Source: Tigriopus japonicus | Taxonomy: Eukaryota > Arthropoda > Copepoda > Harpacticoida > Harpacticidae | Assembly (NCBI GenBank): GCA_010645155.1 | Contig: CM021321.1 | Coordinates: forward strand, 3,583,612 to 3,647,611 | Reading direction: 5' to 3' | DNA: 64,000 bases | Part shown: positions 9,701 through 24,700 of the stretch, piece after piece | How the letters are laid out: the number at the start of each line of letters is the position of its first letter | Position numbering within the stretch: position 1 is the stretch's first letter | Position numbers and translations under genes: made by a program | Notes under the pieces: model-generated | Seen by the model: the letters and a program-made list of their open reading frames with translations, nothing else | What the model was told of the DNA's origin: nothing | Database searches by the model: none

Positions 9701-12700
9701 TCGCCTCCCAATTTCCTTGGACTCTCAATACAAGACAATCTGGTCGTTGAAGCCAGATGATAAGCTGTTCCCAAGTCCGGGTCCAAGAGATTAGCATCGG
9801 GTGGAAGCACATAGTCATTGGAGATATCTGAACTAGCGGAAGTATCTGGAACGAATAAGCTTCGAGTTTCGTAAAGCTTGACCAATCAGACTCCACTTAT
9901 GGATCTGCGTCACAAAAACAGCCTTAGTATTGGGCACTTTCCATACGTGAAATGCATGGTTAGAGGTTAATAAGCCGAGAAATTAAAGACAGAAAGAAGA
10001 CAGCTGAGAGGAAGGAGAAAGGTGCGCTCAATTCCCCTCAAGGATAAATACTTGCTCTTCGAGTTTTTCCCGTTTTTGCCCACCCGCCCCCTTTTTCCCA
10101 CTCCCAAGCTTCGAAGGTCATTCCATTTATCTTTCATTTTTTCCCCTAGTAAGCGAGGCTCACAAGATAGAGGTGTGTGCTGTGTGCACTAACATGAGAA
10201 GACGAACCAATGAACGACCTCAGAAACGAGGCTTTGGAGATCGCCGGTGGTGAAAAAAACCGTTCATTCGTTCTCATTAGTTGAAAGACCACCTTGGTGG
10301 TTGGAATGGATGAAAAAGTACGAGGAACCTACGATGGAGAGAAAGCAATTTCCAGGTGACATTCATTCTCGGAATGGCCCAGTCACATTTCGAACAACAC
10401 TTCGCTTTTGACAGCATTGCCTGTCATTCTATAGTGTCTGTCTAAAACTAATAGACCATCAGGCAGGTCTTATTGAAATTTTCCCTTGTCACGCGGATGA
10501 GCTAGGCTAGCCCAACACGATGGACCAATGGCCAAAAAAATCGATGGAACAGTGCTGAAAGGCTTACTTAGAGCGTTTCCCAGAAATCACGTTGCACTGA
10601 AAATTACACAAGCAAACTTTCCCCCTTTGTTTTTTATTCGAAGTAGTCAATGTCCTGGCCTAAACACCGCCGAATAAAGCCGATAAGTAAAGCTATTTCT
10701 TTTACCAGGAGAAAAATCCCCATGTGCCCCAATGAGAGGATAGGAAGTGTTTTAGTACCTAGTTTACCAGCCGAACAGGATTTTGATGCTACCGCAGTCA
10801 CAACAGGGGAGAAGCTCGTCAAGTTGGCCGTTCCCATCACGGTTAGCGTGTTAGTGGAAGTAAATTTGAAAGGCGAAGGAGAAGACGAGCCGATCACCGC
10901 GTTTCGAGGCGAGGTCAGCGAGATATCTCCGCTTGTCGACGAGGCTGTCGTGGTTCTAGAGGACGTACCTCGACCCGTGTCCACGTTGTCCTCGCCATCC
11001 GACGAGTCCGACGAGTCCCCAGTAAATGGCACGGAACGGATTTGAGACGCTCGCTAAAGTGGAGAAAGAGAGACAGAAAGAAAAAATGAACTTGTTTATT
11101 CCAGTTTGTTGGGTGAAAAATGGTCCCAGGAGTCAAACTTGACACCAACAGCTTTTGCATAAGATTACTAGTTTTGAAAACCCACCGTTTACCAAAAGTC
11201 AAGGAGCACGTGTTCAACCGAAATGCGACGAAACAGAGTTTCGTTGCGCAAAATGATCATCAAGCATTTCAGGCTAGAATCTAGACTTACCCCTTTCAAC
11301 GAAGCGTACACGGGAACGTTGATCTCATCCCCGTAGCCTCCGGAGAGAAGAGCGCTGTTCCGGTTCTCGTTGTTGTTCCGTGTGTTATCGATCTGATCCC
11401 CGCTCACGCCTTCCTTGGCCACCTCATAGATCCTGTTCTCCCACGAGGGATATCTATGCAATGGTCGAGGAGGTGGACGCTCCTGGTCCACATCGGTTCC
11501 CGTGCCTCCTGAAAGCCCCGTTAAGCCCGAATCGCCAGATCCTGTTCGTCCACCCGAACTTTCGGCAGTGGACATCGATTCCGCATCTGGCCAAGCCCCG
11601 ACTTTGTCTTCCTCGTTACTTGGCGTGTATATTTCCGAGTAGTCGTGAAGCTCATCGGACATCACCAAAGGTTTGGTCTTCTTTTTGCTCAGCTTTTTGC
11701 CCTCCAGTGGAGCCGCAGGCACATGGAGGGACCGATGCTTATCGGGGAGGCTTGATCCATTCTGACATGCCAGAGATGCCAGCAGACCCGAGGTATTTGC
11801 TGCATTCATCTCGCCTGTGCTGGACAAGATACACTCCGATTCCGGTCGACTCGTTTTCCTTATCGAATTGGGTGAAGAGGTCAATTGGGACACGAGCTTG
11901 GATCGAGGAGGTGGGATGGGTCGATAATCGTCGATGGCCATCCCACTACCCACTAAAGCCTCGCCCAATGCATCCAAAGGACTCTTGGAGCTCGATTCGC
12001 TTTGCGGCGTTTCCAAATCAACGGAGCCAGAATCCACACGGGAATCTCGGGATCTTGAGGCCCTGGACCGTTCTCTCAGAGTTGCTGACGAAGTGGGCCC
12101 ACCCTGAAGACAAGAAAACATACCCATGGATGAGAGTCCAGCTAACTTTCTACAAAGCATTGTCTCGACGAGAACACTCATTCATTCATCGAAGTACCGT
12201 ACTTCAAGAGGTATTCTTAGCCTCAATTTGTAATGTCTGCATACCTGATGAGATGTGGCTCTGATCTTGGACGTGCTGTCTTTAGACATTTGGTTGACGT
12301 GGGCTAATCGATCACCAATTTCAGAGATGGATTCTTCTGACACACCGTTTTCACCTTCTAAGCTTCCCAAAGAAGAATCCTGTGAAAGATAAGAAATGAC
12401 GTTGAGCGCGTTTGTAAAGTAGTTCAGTGTTCCATATTTTCAAGCATGGTTGGGGGAACGTAAATAAGAGCTTTAAAAAATTGCTGTCAAATAAGCCCAG
12501 GACAAACAACGTGTTCATTAACTGCACTTAGACGGAGAAAGGATCATAGTAATTTTTCCCTTCACCACGTCTAAGTTGCAGCATTGTAAGTACTCGTACA
12601 CCACAAGCAATCATGTAGTTTGGCACAAAAGTGGAAGAAAGCTTAGATGGAAGTTGCCTCAAGAGTTTTCTAGCCATGAACAAAACAAAAATGAACTTTG

Positions 12701-15700
12701 AGACTCTACCACCAAATAAGCCTCTTTGGGAGTAGGAACCAGGCGAAATAAAGAAGGAAAGAAAAGTTTTGGCTTTCCTTCTTCAGTGCCACGTTCCACG
12801 ATGACTGTTCATTCTTTAGGGCCAACCTCTCTCCTCCAGCGGAACCAAAGTTTTTTCTCTACTTTTCTTTCAACTTCAATTTACGTGTCCGGATCCATCT
12901 TCTGGACACTTCCTTTTGAATCCCTTCTTTCGGGAACAAACCCTGGATGCACCAACACCTTGCCCGTACACAAGGTCCATTCGTGCATATGTTACGGCCG
13001 AATTGGAGAATTCCTGTGATAGAAAAAAAAACCTTAACCCATAACCTTGAAACAAGCATTCTATCTCGTTCAATTGGACGCAGCGGCTTCCTCGTTTTTT
13101 CGTTCTTTTCCTTCTTCCTCCAAGAATAGTGACCCTTACAACAACGTCGAAAATTGTGGGACACCTGAACGAAGGATTGTGCAGAAACCGACGACCAAAA
13201 AGAGACAAAGCCATGTGAATAGGATTTCTTATTGTTTCAAAAGACACAAAAAAACACCGATGGAATCTAGCCAACCCTTGGCAACAACAAATCCCTTAGA
13301 GTGTATCAATGGCGATTGTCTTTCTCGTGGCCAACTGAGCAAGCTAGGGATACAGAACGATAAGGCGAAAAAGAGTCTGGCTGAAAGTTTAGACGGGACA
13401 TATGTGGCACTCAAAACCACAAACCACGACTTTTTAAACCAAGCTGTGCATTTAAAAAAGCCAGAAGAAAACTGCGTCTTTCATTCTCCTCCAAAATAGC
13501 ACGCTTCAATAGCACTACAATTTGTCGTTATGTTATATCAAACCCAAGATTGGCCTTAAGACCTAACGTAGATTAAAGAGCATTGACGTGGACATTTAAA
13601 AAAAGTGCTTTGAATTGAATGACTTTCGCTTGGGTGACAGAGCCTCGGAAATTTGACCCGTGTTCCCTTTCAAGTCCAATCTAAGGAAGTTTCTATGGAC
13701 CACGCATGGTCGGAACGCATTCAAGTGGTTATCAGGCAGTGCACAACAGCTCAAAGCGAAGTTTGTCTAGCTCTCAAGCTAGTTGTTGTTGTCGCTGCCG
13801 TTGCTGTTGTTGTTTCCCTCCGGACAACAAAGTTTGCCCATTAGTCCGTGTCTTAGTGTGTGAGCGTTTGTTTAAACATGTAGAGTCGTTCCAAGATTAT
13901 TCTTAAGACTCCGTAGGACACACATTCTCTCCAAACATAGCACGAACCATCTGTGCACTATTAGTTTACCTAAAATACAAATGCTGCATGCACTCCAACC
14001 AGAGGATGCCAAACACGTGTTTCAAAACATTCTCGTAAGGATAACCCATGTTTGAGGTTCTTAGGGTGAGATCACTTTAACAGCAATGACGATCATGTCA
14101 AATGTCTCCATCAGACTCAAGTATTCCTTTCCAGTTCAGGAGAGTCAATAAATTCCCCCTGAATCTATTTACTAAATATAAGTGAATAGCTTGCCATTAA
14201 GTGTTAAATGACTTGGAATGGGACCGACACCTCTATTCTTGTACTTGGACCAATCCATAGAAGCAGAGACGTCGCTTTTACAATTGGAACAATGGTTCCT
14301 CAACGTTGTTAATCAAAGCCAAAATGTGACCAAAGGCCTGGGCCATGGAAGAAGTAGTAAATTGCCTCGTTTTTTAGGTTGGGTGGAGAATGCAGCACGT
14401 TGTAATAGAAACTCATCAATCAGATGGGCTTACTATAATATGCATAAGATGGAACACGCATGGAAAGCCGTTGCTTAAGGGAATTTTTTTGACGAAAAGA
14501 AAGTACTGAGGATTTCTTTTTAGCTTGCATTTAAAATGACCATTGGATTACGTCCCGCGTGACAGCGAAATAAACCGGAAAAAATACGCTTCCTTCAATT
14601 CCAAAAAAAAAAAACCCCACATTTTAAATTTTAATGCACATCATAGCAAATTAGGTTAATTGAAGAGATCGATCCAAAATCTCACTGTTTCCCGGTTCCT
14701 AATAGAATTTATAAAATCCTTATAATTTAGTCGTCATTTACGAAATGTGGTTGAAACATTACATTTTTTTCAAATCACCTTTTTCATTTTTTTATTCGTT
14801 AAACAAACCTAAATGAGCTTCACACAAAATCTCCAATTCCGCCACCTCTTGAAATGTTTAAGTGTAGGATTAAATTTATCCAAAAGACCCGATCGGTCAG
14901 GCGTGTTTTGGCTGAGAAGTCTTTGGAACACCAGGTGCTACTTATTGCCAGCTCGACATTCAAGTATGGACGAAAGGCATAAAATGCAAACCGCTACCCA
15001 GGAAAGGCTGTCTTTTGAACTAAACCTCACATTCGAGGTTCCCAGGGTTTCATTAGAACCAAACGACCAGGAACTTTCCTCTACCGACATAACGAAGCTC
15101 TATCAAACCTTGATATTCTAAGAAAGAAACTAATCAAAGAAGAATTGTACTAAAAACAAAGTTCTAATGGTTCTCACTTTGACCTGGAAACTAATACTAA
15201 TGGAAATACTTCTGCCATCTACGTAGAAATAAAGTCAAATGGGAAAAGGCTAACTTAGGCCAAAGTAGTGGCTATTGCGCACTGAAACTGGATCATTCGA
15301 TATTAAATCAAGTAAATAGATTCCCTTATCTTCTTATTTTCCCCCTTTTTGGTCCCCTTTGGCCAACGGTTCGAACTCAATTTTGAAGCTGTTCTGAAAG
15401 AACCCAGATAAGTCCCGTTGATAGCAGGACCTGATTGGGTTTTGTGGGTAAAAACTAGGCACGGTTGGTGAGTTGGTCGTGTGCCTGGAACAATAGGAAC
15501 TCTTTCGACCTTCGCTTCATTTGCTAATTTAGGTCACGCAAGGCCAGAGGAACGAACCACACATAGAAAGAGAATGGGGAAAACGGGCACTTTTTCTTTC
15601 CTCCTAGATTCGAGATCGCATCGTGGCTTCTAGTCCTATGTACACGTAGAACCATGCCAAATGTACGAACATATCTAAATATGTTCTGGTTCCTTGGCAC

Positions 15701-18700
15701 CAAAATCCAAGAGCGAACAACGAAAAGAGCAAACCTGGACTTATTACGATTCTTTCAAGACCTAGCATGAATCATATCGTCTCCATCTTCAGCATGAAGA
15801 ATCTGAAACACTGACAAAAACGAGTTTTTGACGTTATAGCTTGGGCTTTTCTCTGTCCATATTCCATTGGCTATCCAAGTGAGAACGAAGGCTCTAGTCT
15901 AATCTCAATTGTTTTGAAGAGGCCTTCATGGGCGAGTTCTTGCTCCTCGAAAATTCTACAGATCACTTCTTGTCAGTGACGACACAAAAGAACGAGCAAG
16001 CTGCAATTGCACTGGAGTCAGCCAGAAAACGAGGGGCTTTTTTATCATCAAGCACGAGTGAGTGATCTCATTGGTGCATTGGAAATGGAAATGGACGGAG
16101 TGCATTAGCAACCTCATTTTACCCTGGAACTTCCCCCCTTTGATGCAATCAATGAGGACGAGACACAGCGAAAGGAATCTTGAAGGAAATTATTCTTGGC
16201 GAGAGTCTAAAAGACGGAGCAAATAGGAGTCTTTTCACAAACGAACCCATCCGATGGAACAAAGTGCCCAAGGGAGAACCAAGAGAGTTGACTCCTCGCA
16301 TGAATGTCTCATTTTGTCTCATTGATAAGGCAGCCCTTGAATGGTAAAGCAGGAGCATGGACCCTTCTCAGATGCTTTCTTGAACTTAAGGAGAGCCCCT
16401 GTGTTCCATCCTCGTGTGTCTTTCTTGGAACACAATGGCCATGCATACGTATAGAATACAATTGACCATAGCCAGGAGGATACTTGGGTAACTCAGCCAC
16501 CATGTAAGTAAGAGAAATAAACGCATGACAACATCATTTCCTCTCAAGGTTGGCCGGTTCTCAGTCCCCACAATGTGATATCTAGGGAAATGGACACCAT
16601 AAATACAGAGAAAAACGCTTCTGGGAACAAGAAATAATACATGTGAGCTCCTAACTTCGATCGGAAGATTCCCGTTTGCATAAGTTTGCGTCTTTTCGGT
16701 ATCAAGGTCAAGTTCCATTGTTCTAGCTCGGCACTTTCGGGCCAAACTTTTAACTGAGCATCGAAAATCTCCCCACCAAAGGAACCATAATTAATTCATC
16801 GAGGCCATTGTAGTAGCGGGTTCTGGCACATTATTCGGTCTTTTTCTGACCGTCATTAATTAACAGTGGAATGTTCTTGCAGAACTGAAGAAGTTCTTGA
16901 AGAAAGCACAATGCCCAAAGTTTTGCCGTTATAATAAACGAAAAACTGCAGAAACGTTTATTTTAGGAGCGCCGGCCAAATTGAGTTCAATTCATCTTGT
17001 TAATTTTTCGCGTGGAAGCCAATGAAGAGGCGACTTATTGGACCAATTTTCACTTGGAAAGATGTCAACGACATGAAATCTGACTTGGCAGACTGTCATT
17101 CTTATCCTAAATGAATAAAGGAAGAGTGATTGACTCCCTGAAGAATATTTTTAACTTCTTCAATTCCTTATCAATTTGTTCTCAGCCATGTAGAATGAAT
17201 GTCCTCACTGCCTTGGTTTCTAAGAAGGATAGAACTACAAAACGATGAAAATCAAAATCCACCATCTAGAAAGCCGAGTTCCTAGGAAAGAAGGAAATAC
17301 AAGAAGGCCGTCAAGCTTTAATAACCATAAAAAATTCCAAGCATAACACCCTGCTTTCATGGCCTCCCATTTTGCGAAGGACGAAGGGCTCTCTTTCCCT
17401 GTGGAAAACAGGACATTTAGACTGAACTTCAAGACTATGAAGGCCGTTATTGAAAGTCGAGAGAAGGACGAGAAAAGGGGTCTTAACCAGATGGTCTTGG
17501 CGTTAGAGGTGTTGGAAGTAAAAGGGCTGAAATGAGATCAATGGCCTACTTCAACCGACAACCGCAGATGAGATGATGCAAAATGAAATTTTCAACTTAA
17601 GGAACCTTCTGAGTGCCCAATAGTTCTTCCCCACTAATGGCCCAAACTTGGAGAAGGATCTATGAAAGGGGAAAAGTTCGACCAACTAGCTTTCCCGCCT
17701 TACCAGTTTCAAGTAAAGGGACTTGGTATAATCACATTCTGTGCGAACTCTGAATTGTTCATGAAATTGTAATGTACTTTAAGTTGGCAGTCCTAAAAGT
17801 CAATGATAAACACGATGAGGGTTTGGCCTTATGAGCTCAATCAATGGCCTCCAGTGAAGTTTTACAAACACACTCAGAATATTAAACATTGTTCAACTAG
17901 GAAAGTAGCTATCGATTACCCTTACCTCTGCCATACTGGTTCGAACACTGTTGCTCTTGTGATTAGAGACAGAGGCGCCCATGACTTGGAGTTGCTCCAG
18001 CCGTTTGCGAAGCAATTCCATTTGCTCATTGCAATGGGCATTCTGAACCTTGAGATGTTGGTTCTGTTCCTCCAATTCCCTGAGCTTGTTCGTCACCCAA
18101 TCTTTGATCCTGGCGGCTTTTGCTTCTACTTGTTTCGCATCCGCCAATCGAAGTTGCCGCTGAAATGAGAAGATAAGAGATCCATCCAAACAATGTTGTT
18201 ACAACCAACAACAACAATATGATGTTGCTTCATGGCACATTTGACCGACTCAACTCAAAAGAGAATAAATAAGCTCTTTAACAATAGTTTTGGACGGCCA
18301 TTCCCAGAGCCAGAGTGCATTTCAAATGGGTTTGGGCCCAACCCAGTTCAACAAGGGAAGTGCACACGCTTCCTAGGAGTCCTGGAGTTAATGGACCTTG
18401 GGTTTATATTCTCAACTCAGCAGCCTTTAATCATAAAGAGACCAGCATCGAACGACGCATTTGGGGCCAGACAATTGTTCGCCCGACATTTGTTCCCTCA
18501 AAGTTAGTCTGAAGGCGTCAATTTTCGTCAGAACTTCATTTAACATGTTACATGTTCCGCATTTTGCATACAGTTACCATAGCGTCAAAAAATACAAATG
18601 TCCAGGAATTGAGAGGTCTTAGAACTAACATGTAAAACCTTTTGACGAGGAAACTATTAGCCGGGGAACTAATGACGATCCTCTTGCATCTGGCACTCTA

Positions 18701-21700
18701 CGTATAACGTAAAAGGTCTCGTAAAATCTGACTCCTTCATCCGGTTCATTCAATTAAGGCCATGTTTCAGGTACCTGTTGCTCGACTTCCGTTTCCAGGT
18801 TTCGGATGAGGCGATCCTTCTCAACAAACACGGGCGGATTGGGGTCACCTGGCTCTGATTCCTCATTAGGAGTCCAATCAACCTCATTGAGGCGTTGTTC
18901 CATGACACGGACCTGAAATTGGAAAGGAAACGCATCTTTTCAAAATTATGATCCCTCTAGCAAAAGCACCTTTCTTTACAAATAACTTAGGACATTAAGG
19001 AACCCTCGACTCGATGATGGTCCAAATTTCTTGGGAAATAGACATATCTTACACGGTCCACACACACTTGAGAAGATATAAGAGACCAATACACAACCAG
19101 GCTAGGATCAAGGCTGAGTGCAAGTGCACTTCATCCTTAATGTGGCATTTCTCTCTCATACTTTAGGTGGACATCGACGTGAGGAAGGCTTTAAGTGCTC
19201 AGAGACCCAACAACCATTTTCACAAGCTCCATTTCATGACCAGAATAGTATTGACCCATTTGGTCGTTGTGACGTCAGTTTGTGATGGTTTCATCGCCCA
19301 AGCCAGCACTTTTTCCCTTGTCAAGGCAAACCACTCTTCATTCACATACTATCCAGCGTTAAAATGACCAGGCAAATAGTGGGTTCAAGTGGTTGACACG
19401 TACTTTTTGAGGTTGTTACTACATAGACCAGTTTGAGACATTTTTTGCCAAATTGAACCATGTCTCCACTAAGATGCCATAAAAACTAGGTACAGTACAT
19501 AAAACCCAGGATGAGAGTTCATGTGGTTGACGACATGGAGACATTAAAAAGGCCTCCTTGGGTTGGAGGAAAGTAAAGTAGGGGAATAAAAAGCGACATG
19601 AGCTTGGAACCGCTTTTACCAATAAAATAAAAATGTTTTGTACCGACGACGCCTTATGACCAATTAATTGATAGCTCCGAAAAAGACAGAAACAATAAAA
19701 CAATACCTAAATTAATTCTACTCTAGGTGTACGATTACATAGTACCCTTGATTTGAGTTAAAAGATCCAAATTTCGCGATTTACAGTCCATGCATACCAA
19801 GAATTTCCTCAATGACTATTTCACTACATTTTCATTCTCAGCACCACCTTCAGACATTTGGTCCAATGTGTGGAACTTGAAAAGAGTACCGCTTAGAAGC
19901 AAAAACGAAGAAGCATTAACGTACACAGGGTCGATCATCGTCATAGGAAGTAGAGCTTGAATTCAAGAAAATTCCTACACGCACTTGGTTTTCTGAAAGC
20001 CAAATACGCCTGAACTTTCAAGGGGATGTAAAGGCAGTCTTTGTAGGGTTGCCGAGATTCTTCAGTAATAAATTATATTTCTCTGTTCCAGGAGCTTAGT
20101 TTCTATGTAAGGGATAAAAAAGGAATGTCAGTGGACCAGAGGGTGTACCATACAGTGGAGGAAAACGGGAAGGAGACCACGAGTAGAGCATGGATGATTC
20201 ATCTGGCTGGCTTTTAGCGAAGAAGCCAAACAAAACCCAATGAACGGGAACGAGAGCGTCGACTTGATTGCGATAAAACCTTTCAAGGAACCCCAATCAT
20301 TAGAAACAACACCCTTCTCGGTAGGCGCTCGTTTGTACCAAGACATTTTGTGCGCTCTGGCAAATAAGGATAACTAAAAAGCTATCTAAATGAGGCATTG
20401 CACTTTCAATACTTTTCTTGATCTCTTTAAAAGAATGATATGGAGACAAGGTGGAGGAGAAGAGACTCTATCGACGTATTGCACTGACGTTCCATTGCCC
20501 CCCCCCCCTCAAGTACAAAATGAAAATGTCAGTGAACGGTGATTGGATTGTAAAGCCTTCCTTCAGTTTCCGTCCTACTAATATTACATATAAATCCAGT
20601 AACCCCTGCAGCAGTATTTGGCAAACGAAGGAAGGGGAGCTTCGAGTTGGAACTTGGATCGTGGTGCAGAGGGTAACTTGGGTGGAGTAGTGGGGAAAGG
20701 CACACAAAGATGGACGGCAACCACGGCGACGGAGCCAAAGACGACGACGACGATAGCGACAACCACGGATGAGAGGAAGAACAAGAAGTAGAGGATCCAT
20801 CAATGAGGGTGCAAAGAGGAAGAAAGCCCTGCGTTGTTTGCAGGGATATGTTCCAGGGTTGACATTGCCAAGCTCAAGCATGAATCATCACTCATATTGG
20901 AAATCAAAGACCTTCTTATGACTAAAGCTCTTTCACTTCAGACGTTAATCTAGTTTGGCATGGGTGGGCCAACGTCTTTGGTTAACTATCGTTTTTTGTC
21001 GAATGAAATGTGGATAAGCTTGCTCGGGGTAGATGGCACCCCTGATTCGAAGCAAGATTAGGTCTTGGGTGTCTGGTAGTGTTGTGAGTTGCTCTCAAGG
21101 GATGCTATTAGATTCGGAAAAACATTCCACTTCATCCGAGTTGGCTGTATGCCTCAAAGAATACGAGACCCACCTCATCTCACTCCTGCTCTTTCGTTCT
21201 TTGGTTGGTTGTGGCACGTTTTCCAATCTAAGTCGGTGGATGAAAATTGGGACTAGTGATGGCCTCGATAGTAATCTTCCTGTCTACGTTCCTTTATTTG
21301 TATAAGTGTACTATATGTCTAAGCACATAGGCTATCACTCATTCATGTAAAATTTGGCTCAGATGAAGTGCACAAAATGCCAAAAACAAGTGAGTAAGGA
21401 CTGACGTTATACGTCGATAATCCTCTGGTTGATATAAGGCTTCCAAAGACGGATCTTGGCCTGAACTTTGAGAAGATCAGTGCGTGGAAAGCTCTGATAT
21501 CAAGTTCAACTATGCTATCTCGATGCAACAAACCAAGAGTTATGGTTGGCTGCAATAGTTTAGCCTGGCATTCCGAGCATTGCCTTTCAATCCTTTCAAA
21601 AGATATTTTGATCTTTTTTTTCAGATTATAAAGGGAAACTTTTAGATTTAGGTACCAATCCCGTCAATATTTTTTAGCCACGCTGATCCTGATTGAAACG

Positions 21701-24700
21701 TATTAAAAGAATGGAAACCCAGGGTTAACACAACCACAATGCATTCGTGAGTGGCCCAAATTTGCGCTTATATGCACCTAGTCTGTGAATAGAGGCCTGA
21801 TCCTGGATATCTTGGGTTCCTGATCCATGTTCCATTCTCGAAGCATATTTTTGTAAGCATGGATCGATAAGAGGGGAACATTACCGTGAGCAAGACTAAC
21901 TTCATTAATCCCGCCTTAATGCACTACACACATACAAACACACAGTCATGGTTACAAGCTCAGCCAAACTTGGAAACGGCTTCACTGGGTTCAGACGCAC
22001 GGGACAGAATGTAGGCAGTGTGGCTGATTTTATTTTGCTCGAGTCATCCGGTTGGATCGTTTTGGTTTGGTAGCTACTATCCTGCGGTTGGTTGGTTAGG
22101 TGGTTGGCTGGTTGGTTGGTTGGTTGCTGGTTTCGTAAGTACTTCCTGTGGAGTTTCAGGATCCAGTTAATGAAAGTAATATTCATTCAGATACAACTAC
22201 GACGACAATTCATTAGCGAGAATGAGAAAATATTCTCAGTGCATACTTCTCGCTTATTTGCTCTAAACATGGCGAACAAATGACGGCGAAAAGTTGTCCC
22301 TGAAAAGCATTATTCGAGCCTGCTCGGGAGGAGTGGAATATAAAGAACAAGTGCGAGGTCCAATTCAAATATGAATTATGAATTCGCCCGAGTTGTCGAA
22401 GATTTGACTTTAAAAGCCGAACCAAAGTTGATAATTGTAACAAAGGTTGAAAAAAGGAGCCAGCTCTGAAACAAAGATGTGTATTCCACTCAGGTCTCAG
22501 CACGATAGGTCTGCGGTAAACAGTCAGGAAGAATGCCTTAAACTTGGGAGCTTTAAAAGACAAACCGCCGCAGAATAAGTTGGCCGTCTCGAAAAGTTGG
22601 TCCACCTTTGGAACTAAAATATGATTGTCAAGTAGATCGAATTGACAAGCTAGGACAAGCTCAAAACAATTGCATGTGCAGAATCAATTTCACTCACGAA
22701 GAAGGCCATCATCCCCTCTCACTCATTTCCTGACAGTCTCTTTTTCCAAGTCTAGAACATTTTTGTTTTGTAAGGCAAAGTGACAGCAAAGACTCGTTTG
22801 ACTATCATCTAGAGAAAGCTTTAACACAAAATAGAAACATTGACACTTGAATAATTTATCAATTCCGGTTGACGGCATAGACATAATAGGTCAGTTGTTG
22901 AAGACATTTGGAAGTTTTGAGGAGGCATAGCAAGACAGCAGAAACAACCATGCTCAAGTATAGTCTCAGTACATACGCGGATACGCTGATACACGACATA
23001 CTGTGTCTTTACACGCTTCTATTACGTTCAAATGCCCTCAACAACCGACCTTTTGTTGGACTTGAAAAAAAAACAGACACAGTTTTTGTAAAATTACTTA
23101 GTATCTTGTCATGAGGCTGTGCGATGCAATAATTTCAAAGGTTCGACAAACCACCTCACTAAACATTTTTGTAGACTACCATTTTGGCTATTCTAATGTT
23201 TGTCTACACTTTGGACTAGTTGAACAACACAAATATGATGAAAAAGGACTAGTTTTCACCTGAGACACTTAATCTTTAGGTTTCACTAGATTTTGGAATT
23301 GTTCACAACCTCTATCTGTGATAGAATTTGAGCCTTCTGCTTTTTTTGGCAATAGAAGTTGTAGATAATCCAATAATTTAACAATCTAACATTTTTCCTG
23401 CATGTTGGTGGTTTATACAAAACAAAAGTGGACAAGGTGTTTCTTTGAGTTGGAGAAGGCATTTTCAAATTAGCACTGGTTTTTTTGCCAATGACCTGTT
23501 TAATCGAAATCAATGAGTGTTACTAATGGCAGTGCATTTATATCTCAAAACAGGTTTCAAAAGATTCTGGAATTTAAAATGACCTTTTAAGCTCAAAGAA
23601 ACACCGTGATAAACAGCACGACCAGTTTTCTCCGTGCATGCATTTATGAAGGGAAAACCCCTCTTCTCCTCATATTTCGATAAAATACACTAACAATCTA
23701 ACTCAATGTCATATTTTGATAGAGCTCAAGCGTCACAACTAGGGCTCAGAAAAGAAGCACTGGAATCATGGAGTGGGAGGCTAGCAATGAGAATAATGAT
23801 TTCCAGTAAGAACAATTCAATTACGTTCTTCTGCAAATGAGACCTTGCATATGTTGACAAGAATACGTATTTCAATTTTCAGCTCAATCGAACATCGGAG
23901 ACAAAAGTTATGCTCACTCAAAGTTCAGTGCAAATCCTACCGAGAATGAATGAACTCGCCCTTTTGTGGTAATCGTTTTACCACAAAAGGGCGAGTTCAA
24001 TCATTCTATGCTCTCTTCAGTACATAAGTTTGAGAAGGCATACCTTTTCACTGCGGCATTCGATTGGGCTGAAATTTGAAATACGTGTTCTTCTCAATGC
24101 AAGCCAGGTCTTCATTTGCAGATGAACGCAAATGGTTCGTTTCTGCTGGAAATTATAATTCTCATTGCTAGCCTCCCACTCCATGATTTTCGTGCTTCTT
24201 GGCTCAAACAAAGTTGCAAAATGCAACTTGCACCAATAGTTGTAACTTGGGATGTTATTGATCAACTTTGGCAACTTTTCGATTTGCCCGCTACAAGCTG
24301 AAAATTTTGGTGTTCTCCTATTCTAATCATTAAAATTTAGTGAAAAACAATTAGAATTCAATTTTTTAGTCAGTTTGCACAGCTTCATTTGTGATTGACT
24401 GCAAAGCTAAGCTGAGTTTTTAAACATCAAAATATGAAGTCGAAAACGAAATCAACAAGAACGTTTTGCGATTTTTAGAACTGTTTGTGTAATATTTCTT
24501 TAACAAATGTCATATTTTCTACCAAATTAACCAATCTTAAGCCAGTTCTCACATTTAAAGTTGAAAAGCGAAATTTTATTGCTAATATAATGGCACATCA
24601 TTTTATATCATAGCATTTTTCGTCAAATTGATTGCGATTTTTGTCTAAAATAAAATGATAAAAAACCAAAATTATAACTTTGGTAAAAAAGCTGCAACTT

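Noticed and set aside
11380..12264. Plus-strand open frame of 294 codons.
   Set aside because: It is the antisense shadow of MAX-1-like exons 5 and 6; the minus-strand frame is the one with conserved motifs and splice sites.
13047..13499. Plus-strand open frame of 150 codons in a MAX-1-like intron.
   Set aside because: It starts at TTG; the first ATG leaves 79 codons, with no family likeness or splice context.
20468..20881. Minus-strand open frame of 137 codons, rich in Arg and Leu.
   Set aside because: The Arg run comes from a GAC/GTC-type simple repeat and the C11 tract; no domain is seen.
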